Positions 21,909-32,284 of a stretch of 64,000 bases of DNA are shown here, in pieces; the stretch's first letter is position 1; each line of letters starts with the position of its first letter. The notes under the pieces were generated by a model, which was given only the letters and a program-made list of their open reading frames with translations, searched no databases and had not been told where the DNA came from. Source of the DNA: Agarophyton chilense (Eukaryota; Rhodophyta; Florideophyceae; Gracilariales; Gracilariaceae); NCBI GenBank assembly GCA_030374765.1, contig JARGXX010000088.1:992001-1056000 (forward strand), read 5' to 3'. Both the position numbers and the translations under genes were made by a program.

Positions 21909-23023
21909 GGCGCACTGGTTTGGTGGACGAGGTGTGGTGAGCGTAAGGCCGGCAAGGCGATGACGACAGTCGTGCGGTGAGGGTGATGGTGGTGATTGCG
22001 GTGGGGTGCTTTGCCAAGTGTGGGAGGCAGACGGCGGGGGCAAGTGTGAGGGGGGTTGGGGAAAGAAGGGCGAGTGTGGGGGCCAGGGGTGGGGGAGGGA
22101 AGGTGTGAAGCGGGGGCGGAAGACAGCAAGAAAAGAAAGCTTGGGTGGGTGATGCAGTTGCTGTTGCTGGGGTGGGCGGGGCGAGGAGGAAGCGAGGGGG
22201 AGTGGAGAGGGGGAGCTGGGCCTTAAGAAGAGCACGAGCAGAGGGTTTTGTCAGCAACGAGAAGCACGGCGAGCGGAGAGTGACGGAAGCGGGAGAGGAG
22301 AGGAAAAGGTGTGTCCATAAGCGTCCGCTAGCACTGGGGGACAGCCTCCGGAAATTCAGCTGTGAGTCGAACTTCAGCGAGTATTTGCTGTCGGGTCATG
22401 TTCCAATCTGCGAAACGCCGTGCAATTCTATCAGCAGAAGGATGAAAGTGAGATCTCGGGGGGGCATAATGCAGGGTATACTGCTCTAGGCCATGGCATT
22501 GATTTCGTGTCGAAATGGTTCGGGGAGTTGGCATGCGACGTGAAGAAGTAGCGGGCATTTGGTGGGCGTCATTGTGCATTGTGACGGGCGAGGAAATGGC
22601 GAGTGGCTGCTACGAGGCGACGCAGACGAGCTCGGGGAAGACGGACGGTAGTAAGAGACGGGGTGGAAGGAGACCGTGGCAAATGGGCGGGCATGTTGGA
22701 AGAAGCAGGCGTTGGCGATTACATGGCTTAAAGAGAGGCAGCGCTCACACGAACGCACCTGACGGCGAGCGCAAGCACCGGGCGGAGGGGAGCGAACGGG
22801 GGGTGACGGAGAACCGGTGGACGTTAATTTATTCTCGGGTGCGACGCAGATTAGGACTAAATCTGTCTTCGTAGTGCGGTGCCGCACGTGTTTGTCGTGT
22901 GCAATCTAGCAGGGAGTTGAAACACTGCCAGCGTGGGTGTTTGTGTTTGTGCAGTCTACAGTCGCCGGAATTAAAAAGCAACGTCCAAGCAGCGTATTGT
23001 TTTGTATCCGTCATGGTTTTCTA
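21909..23023. other. Intergenic region between ELL and NDPK genes
   Basis: It holds the ELL 5' region (purine-rich on the plus strand, 22140-22220) and, at its right end, the NDPK 3' flank. Short frames here show no domain. No further gene is supported. Confidence 0.5.
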
Positions 23024-23029
23024 TTTATT
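23024..23029 (-). promoter_or_regulatory. Polyadenylation signal of the NDPK gene
   Basis: AATAAA on the minus strand, about 20 bases after the NDPK stop codon (23050-23052). Confidence 0.6.
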
Positions 23030-23049
23030 TGTTGAGCGGGTTGGCATTG

Positions 23050-23730
23050 TTATTCGTATATCCACACGGATGATGTGGGTTGCCAGCTCGTGAGTTCGCT
23101 TTCTTCGAACCACAGGGAAATTTCACGTTGCGCGGTCTCAACAGCGTCAGAACCACTTCGTTGCAGTACAAATGAGGTTTATGTTTGTTAGAAATCTGCC
23201 GAGGATGAAGGTTTTCTTGCAACAAGTTTCGGCATCTCCTTGACGGATAGTTTGACTTACTGGATAACACTAGCAAAACAAATTTCGAATGCCGCAGTGA
23301 AATTAAACAACGCCAATACATGTTAGTTTGTCCAAGTGGGAACTCAGTGGAAGATCATGCACGTATGCAAATCTGTGACAACTTACTTGCGCCCAACGTC
23401 AACGGCAAAGTCTCCGCGAATAGTTCCCGGCGCACTGCTCAGCGGATTGGTCTCCCCAATCATTTTCCGGGCGGTAACCACGACCGCCTCGCCTTCCCAA
23501 ACCATAGCACATACAGGTCCGCTCGTGATAAAGGCCACGAGATCCTTGAAGAAAGGCTTTTCCTTGAGAGCATCATAGTGCTCCTCAGCCAGCTGTTTAG
23601 AAGGCACTAAAGTTTTTATGCCCACCAGCTTGTAGCCTTTGTTCTCAAAACGGGAGATAATGCCGCCGAGAATTCCACGATTCATGCCATCTGGTTTCAC
23701 GGCGATGAAGGTTCTCTGCGTGCGTGCCAT
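23050..23730 (-). CDS. ndk: Nucleoside diphosphate kinase, three exons with a 9-nt microexon
   Basis: NDPK transfers a phosphate from ATP to nucleoside diphosphates through a phosphohistidine. Exon 1 (23730-23387) encodes [19 protein letters not shown] through GDFAVDVGR. It ends in AA before a GTAAGT donor. A 9-nt exon (23269-23261, TGTTATCCA) follows a TAG acceptor and precedes another GTAAGT. Exon 3 (23155-23050) starts after GAAG and encodes [16 protein letters not shown] to WIYE-stop. Splicing gives GRNVIHGSDAVE, restoring the catalytic His whose codon is split CA/T. The exons total 459 nt, exactly 152 residues, the classical length. The introns are 117 and 105 nt. Upstream in-frame ATGs at 23880 and 23982 would add 50 or 84 residues resembling a transit peptide (Ser/Thr/Arg-rich, few acids). 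Confidence 0.93.
23261..23269 (-). other. 9-nt microexon of the NDPK gene
   Basis: Minus-strand TGTTATCCA flanked by ...GCTAG on its 5' side and GTAAGT on its 3' side. Together with the flanking exons it encodes the end of N, then V, I and most of the catalytic H codon. Without it the product lacks V-I-H, including the active-site histidine. Confidence 0.8.
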
Positions 23731-24001
23731 CCGCGGCGGTGAGATGATTGTTTGCACGCGCTGTCGATGGATCCGCGCCGCAGAAAGCTTCGGGATGAAT
23801 GATGAGTGGTGAAGGTGGCATGATGAAGTCACTGAGGATTTTGAGAGGGGAATTGTGGCGATAGGAGAAATGAAGGCCATTTTTCTTCGTAGTGCTGAGG
23901 ATGTTGGAGTAATCGTCAAGTTTGATGGACGGGCGATAAAGGGAATCTCGATTAGGAGCATGAGGTATGCGACAACGCTCAATTAGGATCTCGCACAGTG
24001 C
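23731..24001. promoter_or_regulatory. NDPK 5' region with possible N-terminal extension
   Basis: The frame is open upstream of the canonical start to 23982. The peptide from 23880 begins [17 protein letters not shown] and contains many Ser, Thr, Arg and His but no acidic residues, as in organelle-targeting peptides. Alternative starts could give cytosolic and organellar forms. This is inferred from composition only. Confidence 0.4.
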
Positions 24002-25284
24002 GTTTCAAAAACATATCCTTTCCTAAAACCGGGCAAAAAATGGGTTTTCTGTACTGTAGAGCCAATTTCTCACCGAATAAAACCTTTTCAAGTAAAAAAC
24101 CTTGTTTCTTAAACATATCCTTTATACAATATAGAGCTCCATTATGACTTGTGTACCGCCTTTATCTCGCCAAAACTATATGAAAATTATTAGAATGGAC
24201 CACAAAGGCATGATCCCAACTTTTATAGCGCAAAAACAAATAAAAATCCCAAAAACAAACAATTATTACAGAACACTCTGTTTAGTATGAATTCAAGCGA
24301 TGTTTGAGCCATACCGCATTCTTTCTAACAAAAAAACGCGTGTAAGTAAGCTTTATCTGTTCTGCGATACTTCATCGTGCAAAAATAATTGAAACAAAAC
24401 AGTGTTTGAATGTAAAATGTTCTTAAATATGACGCAAATTAAAAATTCACAATTGATTAAACTATACAACAACAAAAGAATCTTCTTTTGAAAACGCACC
24501 ATAAACGTAAACGTGCGTTTTGTTCCTCAAAAAAGCCTTATTAAAAAAAAGAGTATGAAAAAAGGATAATGTTTTGGACGAAAACTGTGAATATAAACGT
24601 TCCAGGTTTCTTTAAAATCTATTAGCATGATAATTGCAAAACAAAGTTGAGTTTTGTAAGAAAGTTGTTTGGTTATACATATGAGATGGTTTTAGATGGC
24701 ATATTTGAAGTAACACCAACTAAAATAGCGTTTTTAAAAGCTTTAATGACTTAGAAACGTTATGATATAGAGTTAGAAAGTTTTGTGCTACTTTATTCCT
24801 ACTTTACGTATGAATTAAATTATGATTTTTAGCAGGATAGTGCGCTTGTAAAACAGTCAAATATTTAGAAACAGTACAAGAATGGTTTAAATATGACTCA
24901 TACAAATCTTTTATGACGAATTTCCAATGTTCACTTTATTGAAAACACCAATGGAGTGCTAGATTAGATGATTTATGGGCAAATTAGACAGTTCAGTACA
25001 GTTTTTTATTCGAAAGTTTGTATCACAAATTACTGGGACAAAATAACGTTTAATTTAATTCATTTTTTATTGAATAAATGATAACACACTCTGTAAGTGT
25101 CAGTAGGGTTAAAGAGGCGAAAACAAACTACTGAAAGCGCGCTGTAGAGAATATGGCTGACGAAAGGATATGTTTTTGAAACAGTTTTTTGACTTGATAT
25201 TTTTCATGTGTTGTTTTTATTGAGTGTACTGTAGTCGAAAAGGCATTTTACGAAATATTTGTGCAAGGGATATGTTTTTGAAAC
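24002..25284. mobile_element. AT-rich non-coding element with terminal inverted repeats
   Basis: The left end (24002) reads GTTTCAAAAACATATCC and the right end (25284) has its reverse complement. A further inverted copy sits at about 25165-25183 and a partial direct copy (AAACATATCCTTTATAC) at about 24115. The 1.3 kb between is very AT-rich, has no ORF, and contrasts with the GC-rich flanks. This looks like a MITE or other non-autonomous DNA transposon. The target duplication is unclear, and a relic of a heterochromatic repeat is an alternative. Confidence 0.55.
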
Positions 25285-26101
25285 AGACTTTACATATCCC
25301 TTCATCTATCTACAAAGGGAACCCTCTTATCCTTTCCCTTCTCGCTTTACATTGTCACAACTGATCCGCGCTCGAACAACATTAGCGATTCTCACTCGGG
25401 AATGGCACATCCGGAATCCGCCAATCAACGCAGAGGATCTCGGCGTGGTCAAACCTCGCGGACGCTTCTGAAACGTGTACGGTCACAACGAAGCCCCCTT
25501 TTTGCAGGAAAGCTCTCAAAAATGTAAAAGAATTTAATACCACCCAGCTGATATGAACCCTACCCTGCAAATACCTTGATGCATCATTACCAAGAAGAGA
25601 TTTATCGATTCCGATTCCAGGTCTTTGTTATTCATTCGAAATTCGAGTAATCCAAACTTAGTACTTCTGCTCTAGATAGCAAGGTAGTGATCTACAAAAG
25701 GAACATGATGCAATTCCAGTAATCTCAAAGGTGAAGCAGGCCGCCCATCTTCGTGACGAAATCTCCTTCTCTTTGACGAACAATGCCGCACGATCCACTT
25801 GGCTCTGACGCAGTTTTTTAAAATATCAAACTGCTTGAAAATTGATAGCACAATGGTCCACTGATATCACTCACACTCGAATGTTTTTCCGATGTATTCA
25901 GTTTATATCGTTAGATATCATGTTCATCAGAAGAGAAAAAAATGAAAGCTAACCTTTGAAACCCTCTATAATTTCCGAAGCCCTCAAAACCGAAACATTA
26001 GGAATGTTTGAAGATGTGTCGCACATTTTCAATCTGCAGTCCTCCGTTGATTTGATATGCTTTCGGCTCGTGGGGATGATAGGAAAGACCGGTGCAGCGA
26101 A
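25285..26101. other. Intergenic region, no gene recognised
   Basis: Short frames only. Nothing matches a family I know. It probably contains the 3' end of the gene to the right. Confidence 0.4.
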
Positions 26102-27573
26102 TCAAACATCTTTTTCGTTATGATTTACCGTACTTGATTCCAAAACGATAACAACGGAATGTCGTCTGGTTGCTCTATATTCCTCATTCAGCAAGTAAAT
26201 CTGTTCCTGTGCGGAAGGGGCAACAAGCGTTTCATCGAACACATCTCGGAATTCGATTTCGTCTGCACGGCCAAGAGGCTCACGAGAATCAGTAACTACC
26301 TCCAGGTTGCGCTCGCAATTAAAAATGCTTTTCTCGGTCCAAGATATTGAAGCCGTCATTCTGACTCTTCCCGTCCAAGATTCTGGAATAGAGGACCCAA
26401 AGCACCCACTTGCGATGAGAGTAGTTCTGTGCGGACGAAGATCAAACAGGATGTACTCGCTGATCAGATAAATCAACAACACGCCTGAGAACAGACACTG
26501 GGATTATACTAGCGTGTCACCATACGAATATACTCGTCCAGCATGCTCACAGTATATGAATGTTTCCAAGGCCTTCCATTTTGATCCAATAGGCGAATTC
26601 CAGGGGAGTATTGGAGCATCGCTTCAGCTTTGAGATGAATGATTCGAGCCCAAGCTGGAGATCTTTTCTTCGCTCTCAAAACAAACTGACGACAAGCTTC
26701 GGCGTTTATAGACTTCGCATCTCCTGCAAAGTCAAGACCCCAAAGGGCAGTGTAGGATGCCAGCTGTCTCCCATTGAGACTTGTGCTTGACCATATCAAA
26801 GCATGAGCTAATATTTCGGGAAAAGCGTCAGCAAACCGAACTGTAGCGACTTTCTCCTGAAGCATTTCAGTATCGATACAATCTGATGTGCAATTTGTCA
26901 GATAGTTCAAGCAGTCCTGTCGACTGCGTTCTAGTTCTGGCATTCCATCAAAGTGCATGAGAACCTCCTCTCTGGTGTCGAACCAATGACTAGCAAAGGT
27001 TATCATTCGAAAAGCTTGAAAGGGAAGAGTCACCTTCTTATTAGTGTCCAGGACCCATTTTCTCACCACCGCGATTTCATAAATTGGCCGATTCATAAAC
27101 CGAAACAAAGAGCGATCCTCACCACGTTTTACTCTATCAATGTCACCACAAGCTGCACTGATTCTGGCATCTTTCACGACACCGCTCCAAAAGGCATCCA
27201 GGCGATGCGTGGTCGGTCTCGTTCCGACAACATCTTCAATACTTCCCAATCTCGCTTGAATTGCCATTAGTCTGGAGAGTGGTAGTTGAAAGATGGATGC
27301 TTTGTAATATGCTTCCGCAAAGCCGTACATAGTTTTGAACCCCATCTGGGGGCCGTACTTTTTGTAGAAGTCGATGACCTGACGCAATCGACCCTGCTTC
27401 AAGAACCATCTGAGGTTTGCTTCAGGTGGCGCCGAGGCAACTGTACAATATAGTTCTACTGTTTCTTCAAAAGAAAGCTCGAGCAAATCCTTACCAGATG
27501 AGAAGTTCCAGGCTAAATAGTTCGAAAACTTTTCGAGCTCCTGTGATGAGCAATGCTGCAGCACTCGAGGCAT
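26102..27573 (-). CDS. Hypothetical protein, probably two exons
   Basis: A 354-codon open frame on the minus strand starting MPRVLQHCSSQELEKF is followed, 26 bp after its stop, by another coding-like frame to 26102. Joining 27573-26526 to 26484-26102 removes a 41-nt intron (donor GTATGG, acceptor TCTCAG). The result is a continuous 476-residue protein (..DEYIRVLLIYLISEYILF..). The sequence is soluble, with aromatic and charged residues and no transmembrane run in the first part (e.g. WFLKQGRLRQVIDFYKKYGP; RSPAWARIIHLKAEAML). I recognise no domain. It could be a lineage-specific gene. The intron is inferred; without it the protein ends at IRMVTR. Confidence 0.55.
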
Positions 27574-28559
27574 GTTAGAGTGTGAAAAAAGAACGACTGA
27601 TTTCTAAAGGAATGGAGTCTTGGGTCAAAATCTTATGTGGAGAAGAATTTGTCAGGATCTTTCGTTGGATCTCCGGTGAGCTATGGCATGAACCAGCTGG
27701 TTTAGAGTAATGGACACTTTACAACGAGCTATAAATAGCACCGAGAAAAAAAAAAGAAAACCAATAGTTGCAGTATCACCGAGAAGACGTGGGGAACTTG
27801 AATAGAATGTTATATTTCGGCAGTAGAGCCGACGAAGACTACTATACAATGGGAAAGCAGGTAGTTGTTAGTCCAGAAGAAACAAAAAGGAATCCACGAC
27901 TTAAGGGTTTCCAAACCAGAAATTTGATGTGCTTACAACCACATTTCCGGCTTGAACGGATTGTTCGATCGTGAGCGAAGCTGTGGAGTGGCATCGAAAA
28001 TATTTGTTGGGAAATGCTGCGGCTTGCAGACACTCGATTCGATTTTTGCACAGGCTTGAAGAGCTGTGCCGTGAAACACACCATGAGCCAAATAATAACG
28101 ATGAACAATGTGGGACACACAAGGACGATATATGCACTCTAGATACAGAACATGAAGTTCATATGAAAATTGTAACTATTGCAAGGACATACTGGAATTG
28201 CATGCAACATGGTCACCAAGCACCATCGGGCGAGACCATCGAGTCCATTTTTGCTGTGTTTCATGTTTCTTGTGATTGAGCTTTCCCGCGGAAGAGAACT
28301 CCGTGAGTGCATTGTTTCTGTTGAAGAGCAACTGTGTGGGAGCTTATTACGAGCTTCGCTTTCCACGTTCTATCTACTGGTGTCTGACCGGACGCTCTTG
28401 TACGCGCTCGAGGACATGTGAAAGGCGAAGGTGGAAGAATGCATCTACGAGGGAACTTGGGACAACAATGTTACTCTTCGGCCAGCGCCCGTGGGCGTGT
28501 GATTGGTAGGAGTATCATTCTGTTTCTTGCTTTGAAATTATTTTGGATTTGTGCATTTA
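27574..28559. other. Intergenic region, no gene recognised
   Basis: It includes the promoter side of the hypothetical gene (27574 onwards). The small frames present lack support. Confidence 0.4.
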
Positions 28560-28975
28560 GAGCATCTCCACCCGTGCGAAACAAAAGCAGAAAACGACCA
28601 AATGTTTCATACTTTAGCACTTGCGCGCTTTTCGGACATCCCCACCGGATAACACCAAACTAGGAACGCACTTTCGCATCACACCAAATAATAAACCGAG
28701 GTGGCAAATCCGCCTCTTTTTGCCACATCGATTTGCTTCCGGGCTATCCAAGCGCCGCACTTTCATTGGCGAGAAGTTGGCGCGAAGGTCTTCATCGGCT
28801 GTTTGCGAAAAAAGCAAACCGAAACTGCAATACATCCCCGAAATTCCACTACATCCTTTTCTTGCTCGCACAAGTACAGCTGCAACACTATGCCTCTTTC
28901 CTGCTTTCCTATTGTCCTCTTATCATTGTGTCTCTTCCTGCACTACTCCCACACCAGACTTCGGAGCATCTCTTC

Positions 28976-29795
28976 ATGTCTGCCGCAAACGTTTGCGGCT
29001 GCAACTATTCTGCGGAAGAAGACGTTGTGCTTGAAAAATCTTGGATTCGAGTTTCCGAAGATCCTATCGTAGGCTCAGAGCAAAAAGTCAACACGTTTTA
29101 CGAAAAGATATGAAACGAATACAAACCTGCAAAGCCAGAAAAATTTCCTCTCCAACCGCTTGACTCTACCTGTACCTGAGTCAAAACCATTTTGAAACAG
29201 TGCGTACGTTTTTCCGCCTGCCACAGCACTGTGATTGGAAACAAACCAACTGTAGTGAACGAATCTGACGTGCTGCGTATCACAACAGCGCTTTTCAACG
29301 GGAAGAAGATCAAGGATTCAACTAAAGATATTGGAAAGCCTTTCGAGTTTCTATAAGCTTGGAAAATCCTTCGGTTTTACGAGAATTTTTCAGAAGGTGG
29401 GGCTCTGTCAGAGATAAAATCACTTAGTAAGAACTCAAGGTCTTTATCAAGCACACTTGAGTCCCAACCAGATTACGACGACGTTTCTGATAGCTTATTA
29501 CCATTTTCTACATCACAATTGAAGACGATATTTTTGCGCTCTTCCAAGCGGCCAACTGGGCGTCGCAAAGCCAAAGAAATCAAGGAAAAGCAGCACAACA
29601 CCAACAAAAAGATCAAAATCGCTCAAGAGGCTGTAAAAGTGCAACAATTCGCAACAATGCGTTGGAACGTCATAACGAAATACTGCTTTTCATGAACGGT
29701 CTCGGTGGTTCCGAATCTACGCAGGCAAGAGATTTTTTGCTTTCATGAAGAAGGAGATTTTAGAGACTCTTCATGAGAGAGCAGCTGCCCGTTAA
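28976..29795 (+). pseudogene. Harbinger Myb/SANT-like protein (second ORF)
   Basis: The frame after the Met at 28976 reads SAEEDVVLEKSWIRVSEDP, a Myb/SANT-like trihelix start common to Harbinger accessory proteins and the plant NAM-associated group. It continues NGKKIKDSTKDIGKPFEF and a coiled-coil-like C-terminal part (RPTGRRKAKEIKEKQ; then, after a frameshift near 29690, STQARDFFAFMKKEILETL). Stops at 29111 (TGA) and about 29180 (TGA), another near 29350, and the frameshift make it non-functional. The first TGA sits where a Trp is expected. In active elements this protein binds the ends and helps import the transposase into the nucleus. Confidence 0.75.
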
Positions 29796-30051
29796 GCCGA
29801 CCGCTCTTCTGAAGATGTTTCCAGGGGACAAAAGGAGGCTGCTGGTTGTACCGACCCTGGTTGTGAAGAAAACAATTCCAGCATCGCAGATAATGCGTCA
29901 CTTGTGCATCAGAAGAATCCATCTGAAGACGAAAACGCCCTTCATGCTATTTCTGGAGCTGCTGTGTGCCGTGAAGATGTTTACTGACGAGTCTCAAACT
30001 ACTATGGGCCTGCTTGCACACAACTTCAATTTAAATATCACCCTCCCGGTG

Positions 30052-31338
30052 TCACAGGTGTTCCATAAGCAATCTCCAGGTTTCGAAGTACTCTGTGCTA
30101 TCTTTTAGAAACCCTTGCGTCTCACACATAGCAGGCAAACTCCCAATCGGTGGTGGTGCATGCCCAGGAACTCGTTTTAGGGCACTCCACATAGGCTCTG
30201 CCCCATTGCCGATAACAATATCTCCATCTCCAGGGACGGCGTCGACTTCAACATCTAGCCCACCGTGGTCCTCCACCATCATGTTGTGTGAAATTATACA
30301 GCATTTCATAACAGCTTTCATCGTTTCTTTAGCCCAGAAGCGAGCCGGCCTCTCTACGATATGCCACTTGCTCTGTAGAACACCGAACGCTCTTTCAATA
30401 TCTTTTCGGCACGCTTCTTGATGCTTCGCTAGGCATTCTTCTTTCTTATTTGCCGGGAAGGCTACGGTTTGTACGAAAACCGGCCACTTCGGATATATTC
30501 CCACAGCGAGCCAATACGACTTGTTTCTTCTCACTCCGTTAATGATGTACTCCAGGGGTGGTGGGAACGCCCTATTACTTATTTTTCCAATTAGAGTGGA
30601 TGCCTCAACGACATTTATATCGTTCCCGGAGCCAAGAAAGCAAAAAAAGGCATGCCATATCCACAGCGAATTGTCGCAGATTGCTTCTAGAGTTACGACA
30701 GGAACCCCTTCCATGCCTTTGTATTGCCCATGCCATGCAGTCGGACAATTCTTTCAGTGCCACTTACAGCAATCAATGCTCCCAAGCATACCCGGAAGTT
30801 CACGTTGGGCTGAGAAAAAAAGTATTTGCTTCATGTCCGCTTCTGTCGGGGCTCGCGAGTATTCACTTGAGAAGCAAGCAATTAATTATTTGACGAAATG
30901 GTCAAGACAAAGAAAGGCTGTCGTCTCGCTCATTGCCAAAAGTTCGTCAACAGAATCGGCGGCCATTCCATAAGCCAAAATGCGAAAAGCTGCTGTCACT
31001 TTTAGATAAGGATTCAGGCCAAATTGACTTGTGCAGTACCGCCTTTGCTGAAAGAACCGGTCATGTTTTGTGATTGCGTAAAAAATTCGGTCAAACACTT
31101 TGCGTGAAGTGCGATGTCGGCGTTTGAATGTTTGGTCATCGTGTATAGGATTGGCACAGAAGTATTGTCGATTTAGTCTCTGAGAAGCTTCGTGAGCTTT
31201 ACGGTCAATGTTTGGAGCTTTTCCTGGCTTTGAGCCTCCCTATTCTCGCTCGCTTTCATTGCTACTGCTGTCGAGAATGTCATCAATGTCAATATTTCCT
31301 TCGGCAGTGGCCTCGTCCCACCAGACGCTCTCGTTCAT
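30052..31338 (-). pseudogene. Harbinger DDE transposase
   Basis: About 429 codons on the minus strand from MNESVWWDEATAEGNID to TWRLLMEHL. Family landmarks: FKRRHRTSRKVFDRIFYAI; the first Asp in LGSIDCCKWHWKNCP; the second in GSGNDINVV; and the Glu in CRKDIERAFGVLQSKWHIV. The catalytic triad therefore remains. Two in-frame stops interrupt it, one after NESERE (about 31.25 kb) and one at 30886 (after LCLDHFVK). The transposase would cut and paste at TWA targets. Confidence 0.85.
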
Positions 31339-31574
31339 GACGAAGTCCGAAAACGAAGCAGTTGATCGAGGGGAACGGTGCGTTTCCAGGAAGGTTGAGA
31401 AAGAGTTGGAATGGTGACCGATTCATGCGAACCGGTGGAGACGTGCAGCCATCCAATTTCAAATGATCAAAGTCACAAATGCCTTTTCCTATTTCAACCA
31501 CTAAACACCGCACACGTGACCCTTTACCGATAGCACTTTGTCAATTTGTACGACGCCCGGTGGAGATGCTCTTA

Positions 31575-31895
31575 TTAGGATACACGTCGCGTCTGGAGGC
31601 CCTGATATCTATGATATTTGTTGGAAATATTTGGTTGACTTGACCCAATTAGCTTATGTCTATTGTAATAGACTTTACCTATGCATATGATTGGTGTGAT
31701 AACCAAACTGGTGGGAAACATTTGGTCCTCAGGCTGCTATGTGTCACCCTTGCTTATCAGAGCATCTCTACAGCAGTAAATATATCCTGGATTTTCATGC
31801 AGCGGGACAAAAATGCAACTCTACCGCAAAAATTAAAACTATATTTTTCTTTTTTTCTCATGTCAAATTTTCTTTATCGGACCCTTAAACGGGAC
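31575..31895. other. AT-rich interval between Harbinger and gypsy element B
   Basis: No gene. At 31759-31773 lies a second Harbinger-like end (GAGCATCTCTACAGC), perhaps a fragment of a related MITE whose other end I could not find. The last five bases (31891-31895, gggac) are the left target duplication of element B. Confidence 0.4.
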
Positions 31896-32019
31896 TGTAG
31901 CGCACGCCACCCACCACAATTAGGATAGCACCCAAATTAGACACAAGCATTGTGGTTAGCGTCCCAATCCGGGACAAAGTAGACACCCACGATAAGTATA
32001 TAAGACTGCTATAAGATAA
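31896..32019 (+). repeat. Element B 5' LTR, left part
   Basis: It matches 53138 onwards of the 3' LTR (TGTAGCGCACGCCACCC...) up to the copia insertion at 32020. Confidence 0.85.
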
Positions 32020-32258
32020 TGTAGAGTTCGTAGAAATCGGTAGCGATTTAATGGTCGGTTGCCACACTCTAGCCACACCCAGACCTAACCTGATCTCCAG
32101 GTATGACTGCTTAAGTACAAGTTGCGTTCACCCTCCAGCGTTGCGGGGGGACAGATCTATGAAGTTCCTAAAACATCAATCAGTCTGTAGTGGTGCGCAC
32201 AGAACAATAAAATGTTGTTCCCACAGAACAACATTTCTTGTGCTGCACCGTTTCTACA
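32020..32258 (-). repeat. Copia C 3' LTR
   Basis: 239 bp, partner of 37406-37644. Minus-strand start TGTAGAAACGG, end AACTCTACA. Confidence 0.88.
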
Positions 32259-32284
32259 TTCACTTTCCGCTTATTCGTAATCTT

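Larger units (their letters stand above)
28560..31571. mobile_element. PIF/Harbinger DNA transposon, complete but mutated
   Basis: The terminal inverted repeats begin GAGCATCTCCACC (28560) and end with its reverse complement at 31571. Both sides carry the 3-bp target duplication TTA (28557-28559 and 31572-31574), the typical Harbinger choice. It contains two convergent genes: a Myb/SANT-like DNA-binding protein on plus and a DDE transposase on minus. Both have premature stops, so this copy cannot move by itself. Length 3012 bp. Confidence 0.93.

Noticed and set aside
21909-22235. 109-codon upstream extension of the ELL frame
   Set aside because: Almost only Pro, Ser, Leu and His; the Met at 21908 starts a normal composition, so the extension is taken as 5' untranslated.
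22515-22887. Overlapping frames on both strands between ELL and NDPK
   Set aside because: Neither shows a domain or codon pattern like the neighbouring genes.
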